This document shows positions 15,965 to 24,070 of a stretch of DNA of 29,933 bases, piece after piece. This DNA is from Flavobacteriaceae bacterium (GTDB lineage Bacteria; Bacteroidota; Bacteroidia; Flavobacteriales; Flavobacteriaceae), in assembly GCA_029245825.1 (NCBI GenBank), contig JAQWON010000085.1, positions 1 to 29,933 on the forward strand, read 5' to 3'. A program made the position numbers and the translations under genes. The notes under the pieces are model-generated. The model had not been told where the DNA came from. It saw nothing but the letters and a program-made list of their open reading frames with translations, and did no database searches. Numbering within the stretch: the stretch's first letter is position 1; every line of letters begins with the position of its first letter.

Positions 15965-16711
15965 ATGAATTTAAAATTAAAAATCTGGCGACAAAAAAAT
16001 TCAAATTCATCTGGAGAGATGGTAGATTACAATATTTCTAATGTATCACCTGACATGTCCTTTCTTGAAATGATGGATGTTTTAAACAATGAATTAATTT
16101 CTAAAGATCAAGATCCTATTTCTTTTGATCATGATTGTAGAGAAGGCATTTGTGGAATGTGTTCAATGTATATTAACGGTAGACCTCATGGTCCCGACGA
16201 TCTTGTTACTACTTGCCAATTACATATGCGGAAATTCAAAGATGGAGATACGATTGTTATAGAACCTTTTAGAGCCGATGCCTTTCCTGTGATTAAAGAC
16301 TTAGTTGTCGATAGAACAGCTTTTGATAGAATTCAGCAAGCAGGAGGATTTGTGAGTGTTAATACCTCTGGTAATACTCAAGACGCAAACACAATTCCTA
16401 TACAAAAGGGAAATGCAGATAAAGCGTTTGATGCTGCTACATGTATTGGTTGTGGAGCTTGTGTGGCTACATGTAAAAATGCTTCCGCAATGTTATTTGT
16501 TTCTGCGAAAGTTTCTCAATTTTCATTATTGCCTCAAGATAAAGTTGAAGCAAAGGACCGTGTTCTTAATATGGTAAAGCAAATGGATGAAGAAGGTTTT
16601 GGGAACTGTACTAATACAGGCGCATGTGAAGTAGAGTGTCCAAAGGGGATTTCTCTGGAAAACATTGCAAGAATGAACAGAGAATATTTAAAAGCAAGTA
16701 TAAAAGATTAG
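15965..16711 (+). CDS. sdhB: succinate dehydrogenase / fumarate reductase iron-sulfur subunit
   Basis: The electron-transfer subunit of complex II, 248 residues from the ATG at 15965. This start is chosen over the in-frame TTG at 15959 because it gives the family N-terminus (MNLKLKIWRQKN) and a normal 7-base gap to sdhA. Three cluster regions are complete: the plant-type 2Fe-2S site DHDCREGICGMC (55-66) with the last Cys in TTCQ (84); the 4Fe-4S site CIGCGAC (160-166) and C170; and the third cluster in CTNTGACEVEC (215-225). The order 2Fe-2S ferredoxin domain then bacterial ferredoxin domain is as expected. It links the SdhA flavin to the heme-bearing SdhC. Confidence 0.95.
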   Translation: MNLKLKIWRQKNSNSSGEMVDYNISNVSPDMSFLEMMDVLNNELISKDQDPISFDHDCREGICGMCSMYINGRPHGPDDLVTTCQLHMRKFKDGDTIVIEPFRADAFPVIKDLVVDRTAFDRIQQAGGFVSVNTSGNTQDANTIPIQKGNADKAFDAATCIGCGACVATCKNASAMLFVSAKVSQFSLLPQDKVEAKDRVLNMVKQMDEEGFGNCTNTGACEVECPKGISLENIARMNREYLKASIKD

Positions 16712-16723
16712 TTTTAAAAAAAG

Positions 16724-16796
16724 TTGGCCTACTAGGGATCGAACCTAGACTCTTCTGGACCAAAACCAGACGTGTTGCCAGTTACACCATAGGCCA
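16724..16796 (-). tRNA. trnQ: tRNA-Gln (anticodon TTG)
   Basis: A 73-base cloverleaf on the minus strand: acceptor TGGCCTA paired with TAGGCCA, D stem GTGT/ACAC, anticodon stem TCTGG/CCAGA around the loop TTTTGGT with anticodon TTG, a five-base variable region, T stem CTAGG/CCTAG around TTCGATC, and discriminator A. All stems pair perfectly. The anticodon reads CAA (and CAG by wobble). CCA is not encoded. It is convergent with sdhB. Confidence 0.96.
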
Positions 16797-16808
16797 ATAA
16801 GATTCGTA

Positions 16809-16839
16809 CAAATTTACATTAATTTTTTTTTAGAGAAAA
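16809..16839 (-). promoter_or_regulatory. promoter of tRNA-Gln
   Basis: On the minus strand TAAATTTG (16809-16816) matches TAnnTTTG, and TTTT stands 19 bases upstream (16836-16839) in place of TTTG. Transcription would start a few bases before the tRNA 5' end at 16796. Confidence 0.5.
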
Positions 16840-16871
16840 GATTAAATTCGATTCTATTTTTTTTACAAACA

Positions 16872-16902
16872 ATTGCTTTTTATTATTTATTAAATACTTT
16901 TG
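16872..16902 (+). promoter_or_regulatory. promoter of the DUF2723 membrane protein gene
   Basis: ATTG (16872-16875, one change from TTTG) is followed after 19 bases by TACTTTTG (16895-16902), an exact TAnnTTTG. The ATG at 16914 lies 11 bases after the element, so the leader would be very short. The GAGGA at 16902-16906 might serve as a weak Shine-Dalgarno only if transcription starts further upstream. Confidence 0.45.
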
Positions 16903-16913
16903 AGGATTAAATT

Positions 16914-19900
16914 ATGACAGAGGCATCATACAAGATTTGGAATCGTTCTTTTGGTTTGATAATATTTCTTGTCTCATTAATTACTTTTTCTCTAACTGTT
17001 GAACCAACAGCGAGTTTTTGGGATGCAGGAGAATATATATCCACTTCTGCTAAGCTTCAGATTGGTCATCCACCGGGGGCACCTTTGTATCAAATGTTAG
17101 GTGCTTTTTTTGCTCTTTTTTCTGGTTCTGCTGAAAAAATTGCTTTATCTGTAAACTTCATGTCAGTATTGTCAAGTGCTTTTGCTGTTCTATTTCTTTT
17201 TTGGACTTTAACTCTGCTATTAAAAAAAATTCCTGCTTTTGACAAACTAGATAATCTTTCAAAAAAAGTGTCTTTTTTTGGAAGTGCTTCTGTTGGAGCT
17301 TTAGCTCTTTGTTTTTCAGATAGTTTTTGGTTTAATGCCGTAGAAGCAGAAGTTTATGCAATGGCAACACTAATTTTATCTCTTCTATTTTGGTTTGGGC
17401 TTAAATGGGAAGCAGAAATGAATACTGAAAAGGGAGATAGATGGTTATTGTTAATATCATTTGTTATCGGCCTATCCTTTGGAGTTCATTTCATGGGTCT
17501 TCTTACAATTCCGGCAATTGGAATGATCTACTACTTTAAAAATTATCGAGAGTTTACAGTTAAAGGATTTATAATTGCCAATTTGATTTCAGCAGCTATA
17601 TTATTATTTATTTTCAAATTATTGCTTCCTCTAACGCTAGCCTTTTTTGGAAATTCAGAAGTGTTTTTTGTTAATTCTGTTGGACTTCCTTTTAATAGCG
17701 GAACCATTATCGCAGCAATTACTTTTATTTTATTTTTTTATTATTCACTAAAGATTTCTGAAAAAAGAAGATGGATTAATCTAAATACTGGAATTCTTTG
17801 CATTCTATTTGTCTTGGTTGGTTTTTCTTCTTGGATAATGATTCCTATCAGAGCTAATGCTAATACTGTTATAAATGAAAATTCTCCATCTGATGCTCGA
17901 TTATTACTTGCTTATTATAATCTGGAACAATATCCTGAGACTCATCTTTTTTATGGGCCAATGTTTTCTGATATATATGCAGGGCAAGATGAATCAGAAC
18001 CCTATTATGATGATAAACCAAAATATGAGAGAGATACTAAAAAGGGAGAATATATTGTCGTAAATAATTGGGAAAATGCTAGGATTAATTCTAATTCAAA
18101 GCATAGGGGTTTACTACCAAGATTGTGGAGTACAGAGCACGCTGCTAATTACATGAATTTCACTTCTCCCCTGAATTTTGAAATTGCTCTTCCTTACAGG
18201 GGTAATGAAATGTTGGAAGAAAGAATTTTAGAGTTCAAACAAGAGTCGTTAGAGGGCAATTTAACTGGGGAAGATTATCACCAGTTTTTTAGAACTCTAG
18301 GACCGTATCTTAACATTGAAAAACCTTCTTTTTGGAGTAATATAAAATTTTTATTTCAATATCAGATTGGATACATGTATGTTAGATATTTTATGTGGAA
18401 TTTTGTTGGAAGGCAAAATGATAGGGCTGGGACATACGATATTTTAGATGGCAATTGGATTAGCGGAATTAATTTTTTGGATTCTTTAAGACTAGGGAAT
18501 CAAAATCAATTAAACCAAGGCGAGATAGATAATAAAGCTCGTAATACTTATTTTTTCTTACCATTGATATTGGGATTAATTGGGATATATTTTTTGTATT
18601 ATCAGGATAAAGAAAAATTCTGGATTTTAACTTTATTTTTTCTATTTACTGGCTTAGCCTTAAAATTTTATTTGAATGAAAGACCTTTTGAGCCTCGAGA
18701 GAGGGATTATGCGCTTGTTGGATCTTTCTATGTTTTTTGTATTTGGATAGGGATGGGGGCATATGCTCTAGCGGATAAGGTAAAAAATATTAGCAAAAAA
18801 AATACTTTCATTCAGCCTCTAATTATCCTCACTTGCCTTATCTCAGTTCCATTTTTAATGGCTTATCAAAACTGGGATGATCACGATAGATCCAATCGAT
18901 TTACTGCTCAATCTATGGCAAAATCTTATTTGGATTCGATAGATGAAGATACTGATGCTATCATTTTTACAATAGGTGATAATGACACTTTTGCCTTGTG
19001 GTATGCTCAAGAGATTGAAGCATACAGGACAGATGTCAGAACCATTAATACCAGTCTTTTAGCAACTGATTGGTATATAGATCAAATGAAGAGAAAAACT
19101 TACGAGAGTAATCCAATACCATCACAATTAGAACATTCTCTTTATGCCTATGGTGTTCGAGATTATATTAAGCATGAATCATTGATTGATTCAGTTCGAT
19201 GGGATATAAAAGATTTTATTAATTGGATTGGTAGTGATCATCCAAGGACAAAGTATAAAAGTCTTATTCTTCAGATGGGTGAGGACCCATCTAGATTACC
19301 CCTGAACACTCAGGAAATGATATTTTATCCAACAAATAAAATTCGTCTTCCAGTGAATAAAATCAACGTTTTAAAAAGCGGAGTTGTAAAGCCAAAAGAT
19401 GCTAATGAGATAGTCTCTTTTATTGATATCGATCTGCCAAAATCAGGAATTACTAAAAATCAGATGATCATGCTTGATATTATGGCAAATAACGATTGGC
19501 AAAGACCCATATATTTTACTGGTGGTAGTTACTCTGATTCTGAATATATATGGATGAAAGAATATCTTCAACTAGACGGGTTAGTTTATAAATTAGTTCC
19601 TATAAAAACTTCACTAAAGAAGAGCAATCCTTATTTAATGGGTAGAATAGATTCTGATTTAATGTATGACATAGTCATGAAATGGGATTGGGGAAATTCA
19701 GAAAGCGAATTAATATACCATGACCCTGAAACTAGAAAAAATAGTATTTCATATAGGAGTAACATGGCAAGGTTAGCTGAACAACTGTTATTGGAAGGTA
19801 AAAATATAAAAGCCAACAAAGTCATTGATTTAGCAACTGAAAAAATGCCCATAGATTATTTTGGTTACTATAGCTTATTGATTCCTTTTATTGATGGTTA

Positions 19901-20465
19901 TTATCGTTTGGGGGAGGAAGCTAAAGCTAGAGATATGGCTAATAAAATTGCATTAAAGTATTTTGATAGACTGGAATATTTTTCCTCTCTCTCTCTGAAT
20001 GATCAGTATCTGATAGCAGAAGAAATAATCACTGAAATTGAAAGATATAGAACACTCTTAGAGGCAGTTTTAGAATCTAAAGATGAAAATATTTTATCTG
20101 ATGAAATAGATAAGTTTATAGAAATATCTTCATCTTTTATTTTTTTATACGGAGAATATGATTTTTACACATCCCTTAGAGAGTTCTCCGAGGGGTATTA
20201 TTTTTCTAGGGAAAAAGAAAAAGCAAGGGATTTGATTCAAATAATGGCTGATCTTTATGTTGAGAGATTTCAGCTTTTTTCTCGATTTGCTGAAAGGAAT
20301 GATCTTATGTTAATAGATGAAATAAAACAAGAAATTTTAGATTTTAGAGAGTTAGTTGAAATTCCTTTGAGAAATAATGACAGAGTATTTGCAGATTCTA
20401 TAAAAACAAAGTTTGAGAGGTCAATGGAAGTTTTCCAAAAAAGCGATAAGAAATCTCTAGAATAA
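16914..20465 (+). CDS. DUF2723 / protein O-mannosyltransferase-like (TMEM260-type) polytopic membrane protein
   Basis: A 1183-residue integral membrane protein with the GT-C-like N-terminal half characteristic of DUF2723: a first helix (12-29), then the loop motif SFWDAGEYISTSAKLQIGHPPGAPLYQ (34-60), whose Asp/Glu pair resembles the catalytic acidic motif of lipid-linked sugar transferases. About ten further helices follow up to roughly 640, including NERPFEPRERDYAL. The C-terminal half (about 650-1183) is soluble, with IFTIGDNDTFALWYAQE and DWQRPIYFTGG, then a long helical, TPR-like end (about 980-1183). The human homologue TMEM260 is reported as an O-mannosyltransferase; a role in periplasmic protein O-glycosylation here is inference. 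Only one base separates its stop from the convergent thioredoxin-like gene. Confidence 0.85.
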   Translation: MTEASYKIWNRSFGLIIFLVSLITFSLTVEPTASFWDAGEYISTSAKLQIGHPPGAPLYQMLGAFFALFSGSAEKIALSVNFMSVLSSAFAVLFLFWTLTLLLKKIPAFDKLDNLSKKVSFFGSASVGALALCFSDSFWFNAVEAEVYAMATLILSLLFWFGLKWEAEMNTEKGDRWLLLISFVIGLSFGVHFMGLLTIPAIGMIYYFKNYREFTVKGFIIANLISAAILLFIFKLLLPLTLAFFGNSEVFFVNSVGLPFNSGTIIAAITFILFFYYSLKISEKRRWINLNTGILCILFVLVGFSSWIMIPIRANANTVINENSPSDARLLLAYYNLEQYPETHLFYGPMFSDIYAGQDESEPYYDDKPKYERDTKKGEYIVVNNWENARINSNSKHRGLLPRLWSTEHAANYMNFTSPLNFEIALPYRGNEMLEERILEFKQESLEGNLTGEDYHQFFRTLGPYLNIEKPSFWSNIKFLFQYQIGYMYVRYFMWNFVGRQNDRAGTYDILDGNWISGINFLDSLRLGNQNQLNQGEIDNKARNTYFFLPLILGLIGIYFLYYQDKEKFWILTLFFLFTGLALKFYLNERPFEPRERDYALVGSFYVFCIWIGMGAYALADKVKNISKKNTFIQPLIILTCLISVPFLMAYQNWDDHDRSNRFTAQSMAKSYLDSIDEDTDAIIFTIGDNDTFALWYAQEIEAYRTDVRTINTSLLATDWYIDQMKRKTYESNPIPSQLEHSLYAYGVRDYIKHESLIDSVRWDIKDFINWIGSDHPRTKYKSLILQMGEDPSRLPLNTQEMIFYPTNKIRLPVNKINVLKSGVVKPKDANEIVSFIDIDLPKSGITKNQMIMLDIMANNDWQRPIYFTGGSYSDSEYIWMKEYLQLDGLVYKLVPIKTSLKKSNPYLMGRIDSDLMYDIVMKWDWGNSESELIYHDPETRKNSISYRSNMARLAEQLLLEGKNIKANKVIDLATEKMPIDYFGYYSLLIPFIDGYYRLGEEAKARDMANKIALKYFDRLEYFSSLSLNDQYLIAEEIITEIERYRTLLEAVLESKDENILSDEIDKFIEISSSFIFLYGEYDFYTSLREFSEGYYFSREKEKARDLIQIMADLYVERFQLFSRFAERNDLMLIDEIKQEILDFRELVEIPLRNNDRVFADSIKTKFERSMEVFQKSDKKSLE

Positions 20466-20466
20466 A

Positions 20467-20763
20467 CTAGACGTGGTCTTGCATTAAACTAATCAAAGTA
20501 TTGGCATCTTGTTCTCCACTTTGTCTCCAAACCATTTCCCCTAGCTTATAAATCATTAGGGTAGGCAGGACTCTAACTCTAAGTGCTTCAGAGAGTTTAT
20601 CGTTTTTTTCAGTATCTATTTTGATGACTTTTCCTTTATCTCCCATTGCAGCAGCAACATCTTTTAAAACAGGATGCATAACGGATGAAACCTCATCATT
20701 TTGATTAAAAAAAACGAGGAGTAGAGGTAGTTTATCATCTATTAATTCACCAAACTTTGACAT
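20467..20763 (-). CDS. thioredoxin-fold protein lacking the active-site cysteines
   Basis: A 98-residue cytoplasmic protein with thioredoxin topology: strand LLLVFF (14-19), active-site loop, long helix, strand VIKIDTEKN (47-54), and the cis-proline segment RVLPTLMIY (64-72) followed by the GE-VWRQSG hairpin and terminal helix. Where thioredoxin has WCGPC, this protein has NDEVS (about 22-26), and it contains no cysteine at all. Redox activity is therefore excluded; a binding or chaperone-like role is possible. It lies 43 bases downstream of the metallophosphoesterase in the same direction and abuts the stop of the DUF2723 gene. The fold assignment is firm; the role is unknown. Confidence 0.82.
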   Translation of the reverse strand: MSKFGELIDDKLPLLLVFFNQNDEVSSVMHPVLKDVAAAMGDKGKVIKIDTEKNDKLSEALRVRVLPTLMIYKLGEMVWRQSGEQDANTLISLMQDHV

Positions 20764-20806
20764 ATTAAAGCGGTTGGTCCTATAACAAATTTAGTTTTTT
20801 TTGTAA

Positions 20807-22039
20807 TTATACCAATAATTTTTTTTGTTTGAGCTCAATTACAGTTATCTCAGGCCATATACCCACTCTTCCAGGATAAGCTAAAAAACCAAATCCTCTA
20901 TTTACGTTGATGACTTGTTTTTTCTCTTCATAGATACCAGCCCATTGCTTATATCTCCAACTAGAAGGACTCCATTTTATCCATCCAGGGATTTCTATTC
21001 CAAACTGAAATCCATGAGTATGACCACTAAGAGTTAGTTGATAAGGAAAAGGGTGAGGTAAGATTTCTGCCTCCCAATGTGAAGGGTCGTGTGTCATTAC
21101 TATTTTAAAGTCATCTTTTTTAAGATTTTCAGTGGCTTTTTTAAGATCTCCAACTTTTTTGAACCCTCCTTTACCCCAATTTTCAACTCCGATAAGGGAA
21201 ATGTGTTCTCCATCTTTTTTTATTAACCTATTTTCATTTAATAATAACTCAAACCCAATTTCTTTTTGAAAAGTTTTCATATCCTTCATGTTCTTTTCTT
21301 TCTCTCCCTTATTCTTCCATTGAACATAATCACCATAATCATGATTCCCCAATACTGAATATTTACCATATGGAGCCTTGAGTTTTGAAAAAAGACTGAT
21401 CCAAGGTTTCAATTCAGATGCCCTATTATTTACAATATCTCCTGTGAAAAGCAATAGATCAGAATTTTGTTTATTTATTAGATCTATTCCATAAGACACC
21501 TTTTCAAAATTATCAAGACTTCCGCTGTGGATATCTGAAATTTGGGTTATTGTAAATCCATCAAAATTCTTTGGCAGGTCATCAAACTCTAATGTATATT
21601 TTAAAACCTTATAGTTATATCGCCCTTTATAAATACCATATAGCATTGCAACAGTAGGAATTGAAGCAATTATAATGGCCAGTTGAGAAATAAATTTTCT
21701 TCTTCCTGGAAAAATATTTGATTTTGAAAAATTTTCACCAAAAAGCATATTATATACACTTTTTACAAGACGCATTATATCTTCAAAAAAAAGAATTGAG
21801 ATGATCGTTCCTTGAAACAAAAGAAGGGAAAGTAGAAAACCAATTGAATAAGATAGAGAATGTGTAAATCCGCCTGAGCGATCAAAAAACAATGTGTGCC
21901 ATAAAAGATTTCCTAGAATTGCAACAACGATAAACCAATAAGTAGCAATAACAGATCTTTCATTTGTTATTGTCTTAATACCCTGAAAAGCATACCATTG
22001 GAAAGCAATTATAAAAAGAATAGAAATTACCCAGCGCAT
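20807..22039 (-). CDS. membrane-anchored calcineurin-like metallophosphoesterase
   Basis: A 410-residue protein with four N-terminal membrane helices (about 3-20, 30-50, 62-88, 117-137) and a C-terminal metallophosphoesterase domain of the YkuE/YaeI type. The dinuclear metal site is complete: QISDIHSG (166-173, D169 and H171), FTGDIVNN (198-205, D201), GNHDYG (231-236), MTHDP (316-320) and SGHTHGFQFG (338-347). Relatives include UDP-diacylglucosamine hydrolases and uncharacterised phosphodiesterases; the substrate cannot be told from sequence, but the membrane anchor and fold suggest a lipid-linked or envelope phosphodiester. It stands between dgt (47-base gap) and the thioredoxin-like gene. 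Confidence 0.88.
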   Translation of the reverse strand: MRWVISILFIIAFQWYAFQGIKTITNERSVIATYWFIVVAILGNLLWHTLFFDRSGGFTHSLSYSIGFLLSLLLFQGTIISILFFEDIMRLVKSVYNMLFGENFSKSNIFPGRRKFISQLAIIIASIPTVAMLYGIYKGRYNYKVLKYTLEFDDLPKNFDGFTITQISDIHSGSLDNFEKVSYGIDLINKQNSDLLLFTGDIVNNRASELKPWISLFSKLKAPYGKYSVLGNHDYGDYVQWKNKGEKEKNMKDMKTFQKEIGFELLLNENRLIKKDGEHISLIGVENWGKGGFKKVGDLKKATENLKKDDFKIVMTHDPSHWEAEILPHPFPYQLTLSGHTHGFQFGIEIPGWIKWSPSSWRYKQWAGIYEEKKQVINVNRGFGFLAYPGRVGIWPEITVIELKQKKLLV

Positions 22040-22086
22040 ATTTGATTTTCGACAAAGTTAAAAAAAGGGAAATAATTTCAGCAACT

Positions 22087-23409
22087 TTATTTTAATCCTA
22101 TTTTTTCAGCAATGTGCATTGCTTTGCTATCTGTTAGACTAGCAACAAAGCAAGTAGCATTAAGAATAGTCTCATATATGTTTTCAGCTATAAAGGGGGT
22201 TCCATCTGGGAGGAGTTTAATTACTAAATCATCAAAACTCGTTTTTTTATTTTCATAAGTATTTGCTGCTGCATTAACAAACGAATTAAGTAATGTTGAA
22301 AGAATTTTATGTCCAACAATTTCTTTTTGAACAACTTCTGAAGATTGATAAATTTTTTCTTCACTTATTTTAATTATATCTTTTATTTGAGCTTTGTAAA
22401 TACTTTTATCTAGTAGTGAGCTAGAAAAAGTTCCTTCCAAAATAGACTCCTCATTTTTTAAAAATATCTTTACAGCATCTCTAATCAAACTATTTATTGC
22501 TAGTGCTCTTAGATAGCTTAATCTTTGCTTACGATGTTTTAATTTTGAATATTTTAAAGTATCTAAGTCTTCCCTTACCAAATTTATAAGATACTCTAGA
22601 GCATATTCTTCTTCTATCCAGCCTAGGTTTATACCATCTTCAAAATCGATTATGGTGTAGCAAATATCATCTGCTGCTTCAACCAAATATGCTAGAGGAT
22701 GACGTAAAACTTCTTTCCCAGAAAGCATTCCTAATTCTTGTATTAATTCTTTAAAAAAAGATTCTTGTGCCTGGAAAAAACCAAATTTTTTGTGAGCAAC
22801 GTGTTCTGTAGGTTTTGCAGGGAGACTTGCCTTTGGATATTTTATAAATGCTCCAAGAGTTGCATAGCTAAGTCTTAAACCTCCTGGAGTACCTGTATTA
22901 GATTGGGTTAAGATTTTAAATCCATTAGCGTTCCCTTCAAACAAGCAAAGATCTTGATACTGTTTTTTAGACAGGACTCTTTGAAATTTTAATCCTTCAC
23001 CATGCTTAAAGTAATGCCCTATAACTTTTTCTCCATTATGACCAAATGGAGGATTGCCTATATCATGAGCAAGTGAGGCGGCGGCAACAATTGCTCCAAA
23101 GTCATTAATATTGTAACCACATGTTTTTTCTAGTCTAGGATGTTTCTCTAGCAGATCTTTTCCAGCCAGACGTCCTAGGCTTCTTCCAACTACAGATACT
23201 TCAAGGCTATGGGTTAATCTTGTATGAACAAAATCAGTTTTTGAAAAGGGGATAACTTGTGTTTTGTCTTGAAGAGATCTAAAGTCTGTTGAAAAAACAA
23301 TTCTATCATAATCAACTTCAAAGCCAATTCGTGTAATGTCTTGGTTTAATCTTAACCGTTTATTTATGTCTCCTTGTTTTTTTAAGGAAAGTAGTTTTTC
23401 CCAATCCAT
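22087..23409 (-). CDS. dgt: deoxyguanosinetriphosphate triphosphohydrolase (dGTPase), HD domain
   Basis: An HD-superfamily enzyme that hydrolyses dGTP (or other dNTPs) to the nucleoside and triphosphate, controlling dNTP pools. The 440-residue protein shows the family N-terminus (DYDRIVFSTDFRSLQDKTQV, 33-52), the first metal His in HTRLTHSLEV (62-71, H67), the HD pair in AHDIGNPPFGHNGE (114-127, H115 and D116), and the downstream EAADDICYTIIDFEDG segment carrying the last Asp. The length fits the short dGTPase type. A possible -7 element lies 20 bases before its start. Functionally it balances the ribonucleotide reductase encoded 3 kb away, although the two are not in one operon. Confidence 0.92.
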   Translation of the reverse strand: MDWEKLLSLKKQGDINKRLRLNQDITRIGFEVDYDRIVFSTDFRSLQDKTQVIPFSKTDFVHTRLTHSLEVSVVGRSLGRLAGKDLLEKHPRLEKTCGYNINDFGAIVAAASLAHDIGNPPFGHNGEKVIGHYFKHGEGLKFQRVLSKKQYQDLCLFEGNANGFKILTQSNTGTPGGLRLSYATLGAFIKYPKASLPAKPTEHVAHKKFGFFQAQESFFKELIQELGMLSGKEVLRHPLAYLVEAADDICYTIIDFEDGINLGWIEEEYALEYLINLVREDLDTLKYSKLKHRKQRLSYLRALAINSLIRDAVKIFLKNEESILEGTFSSSLLDKSIYKAQIKDIIKISEEKIYQSSEVVQKEIVGHKILSTLLNSFVNAAANTYENKKTSFDDLVIKLLPDGTPFIAENIYETILNATCFVASLTDSKAMHIAEKIGLK

Positions 23410-23429
23410 TTAGGTTAATGTTGAATATG

Positions 23430-23437
23430 CAAATCTA
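23430..23437 (-). promoter_or_regulatory. -7 element of dgt
   Basis: On the minus strand TAGATTTG matches TAnnTTTG exactly and ends 20 bases before the dgt start. A clear TTTG at -33 is missing. Confidence 0.4.
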
Positions 23438-23478
23438 AAAATTAATTAACGTTAAATTCATATTTATTTATTAACGGG

Positions 23479-23512
23479 TTTAACCAATAAAGAATTTAAT
23501 CTTATAAATTTG
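23479..23512 (+). promoter_or_regulatory. promoter of the small secreted protein gene
   Basis: TTTA (23479-23482, one change from TTTG) and TAAATTTG (23505-23512, exact TAnnTTTG) are 22 bases apart; the start codon follows 22 bases after the -7 element. Confidence 0.45.
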
Positions 23513-23534
23513 CATAAAAATTAAAAATAAAAGC

Positions 23535-23978
23535 ATGAGAACATTTTTCTGCCTTTTAATTATAGTTTCTTCTTTTTCTTTTAGTCAGAGCATTGGTTGG
23601 GAAGGAAGAACGAATGGAAAAGAATATCTAAAGATTGGTTTTAAAGGATTTGAATTAAGACATAGAACTGATGAAGGTGAAAATAGATTTACTTATGCTA
23701 GAAATTTTTTTAAAGATAAGAAGGTGTCTTTAAAAATTCCTATTCACTATAGGTTTGAAAAAGAACAAACAACTATAGAACCCAGGGTAATTTTAAATTT
23801 AGAGAAGTTTAAAATATGGGCCCAAAAAGAGCTTTGGATTGATAAGAATTACAATGCTGCATTTGCAATTGATTATCCTTATGGAGATTATTCTTTTCGC
23901 TTTGGCTGGGATACATCTGAAACATTCCGTTTTGGAATTAATTATAAATTAAAGAAAAAGAAAAAGGAGGAGGAATAA
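23535..23978 (+). CDS. small exported protein of unknown function, probably beta-strand rich
   Basis: I do not recognise this gene. The 147-residue product has a signal peptide (MRTFFCLLIIVSSFSFSQ, cleavage near 18) and a mature part of alternating hydrophobic and polar residues with many aromatic residues: YLKIGFKGFELRHRT, VSLKIPIHYRFE, VILNLEKFKIWAQKEL, YSFRFGWD and FRFGINYKL. Such alternation is typical of beta-barrel or beta-sandwich envelope proteins, and the final RFGINYKL strand resembles an outer-membrane barrel end, except that it is followed by a lysine/glutamate tail (KKKKKEEE). It is preceded by a good promoter and followed after 92 bases by the phosphate transporter, so a link to phosphate uptake is possible but unsupported. 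Confidence 0.7.
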   Translation: MRTFFCLLIIVSSFSFSQSIGWEGRTNGKEYLKIGFKGFELRHRTDEGENRFTYARNFFKDKKVSLKIPIHYRFEKEQTTIEPRVILNLEKFKIWAQKELWIDKNYNAAFAIDYPYGDYSFRFGWDTSETFRFGINYKLKKKKKEEE

Positions 23979-24009
23979 AAATAAAATAATTTTAAAAATT
24001 AATATTTTG

Positions 24010-24027
24010 ATAACATATAAGTGTTAT
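24010..24027. repeat. short inverted repeat upstream of the phosphate transporter
   Basis: ATAACA (24010-24015) and TGTTAT (24022-24027) form a perfect 6-base inverted repeat around a 6-base spacer, 44 bases before the transporter start. It could be a regulator site. In such AT-rich DNA a match of this size can also arise by chance. Confidence 0.3.
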
Positions 24028-24070
24028 AATAATCGGAAATTTGTTCAGAAGAATAAAATAAGCAGATAAG

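Noticed and set aside
20456..20471. Inverted repeat TCTAG-AATAAA-CTAGA spanning two convergent stops, as a bidirectional terminator
   Set aside because: The stem is only 5 bases, AT-rich and lacks a T run on either side, so it is too weak to call a terminator.
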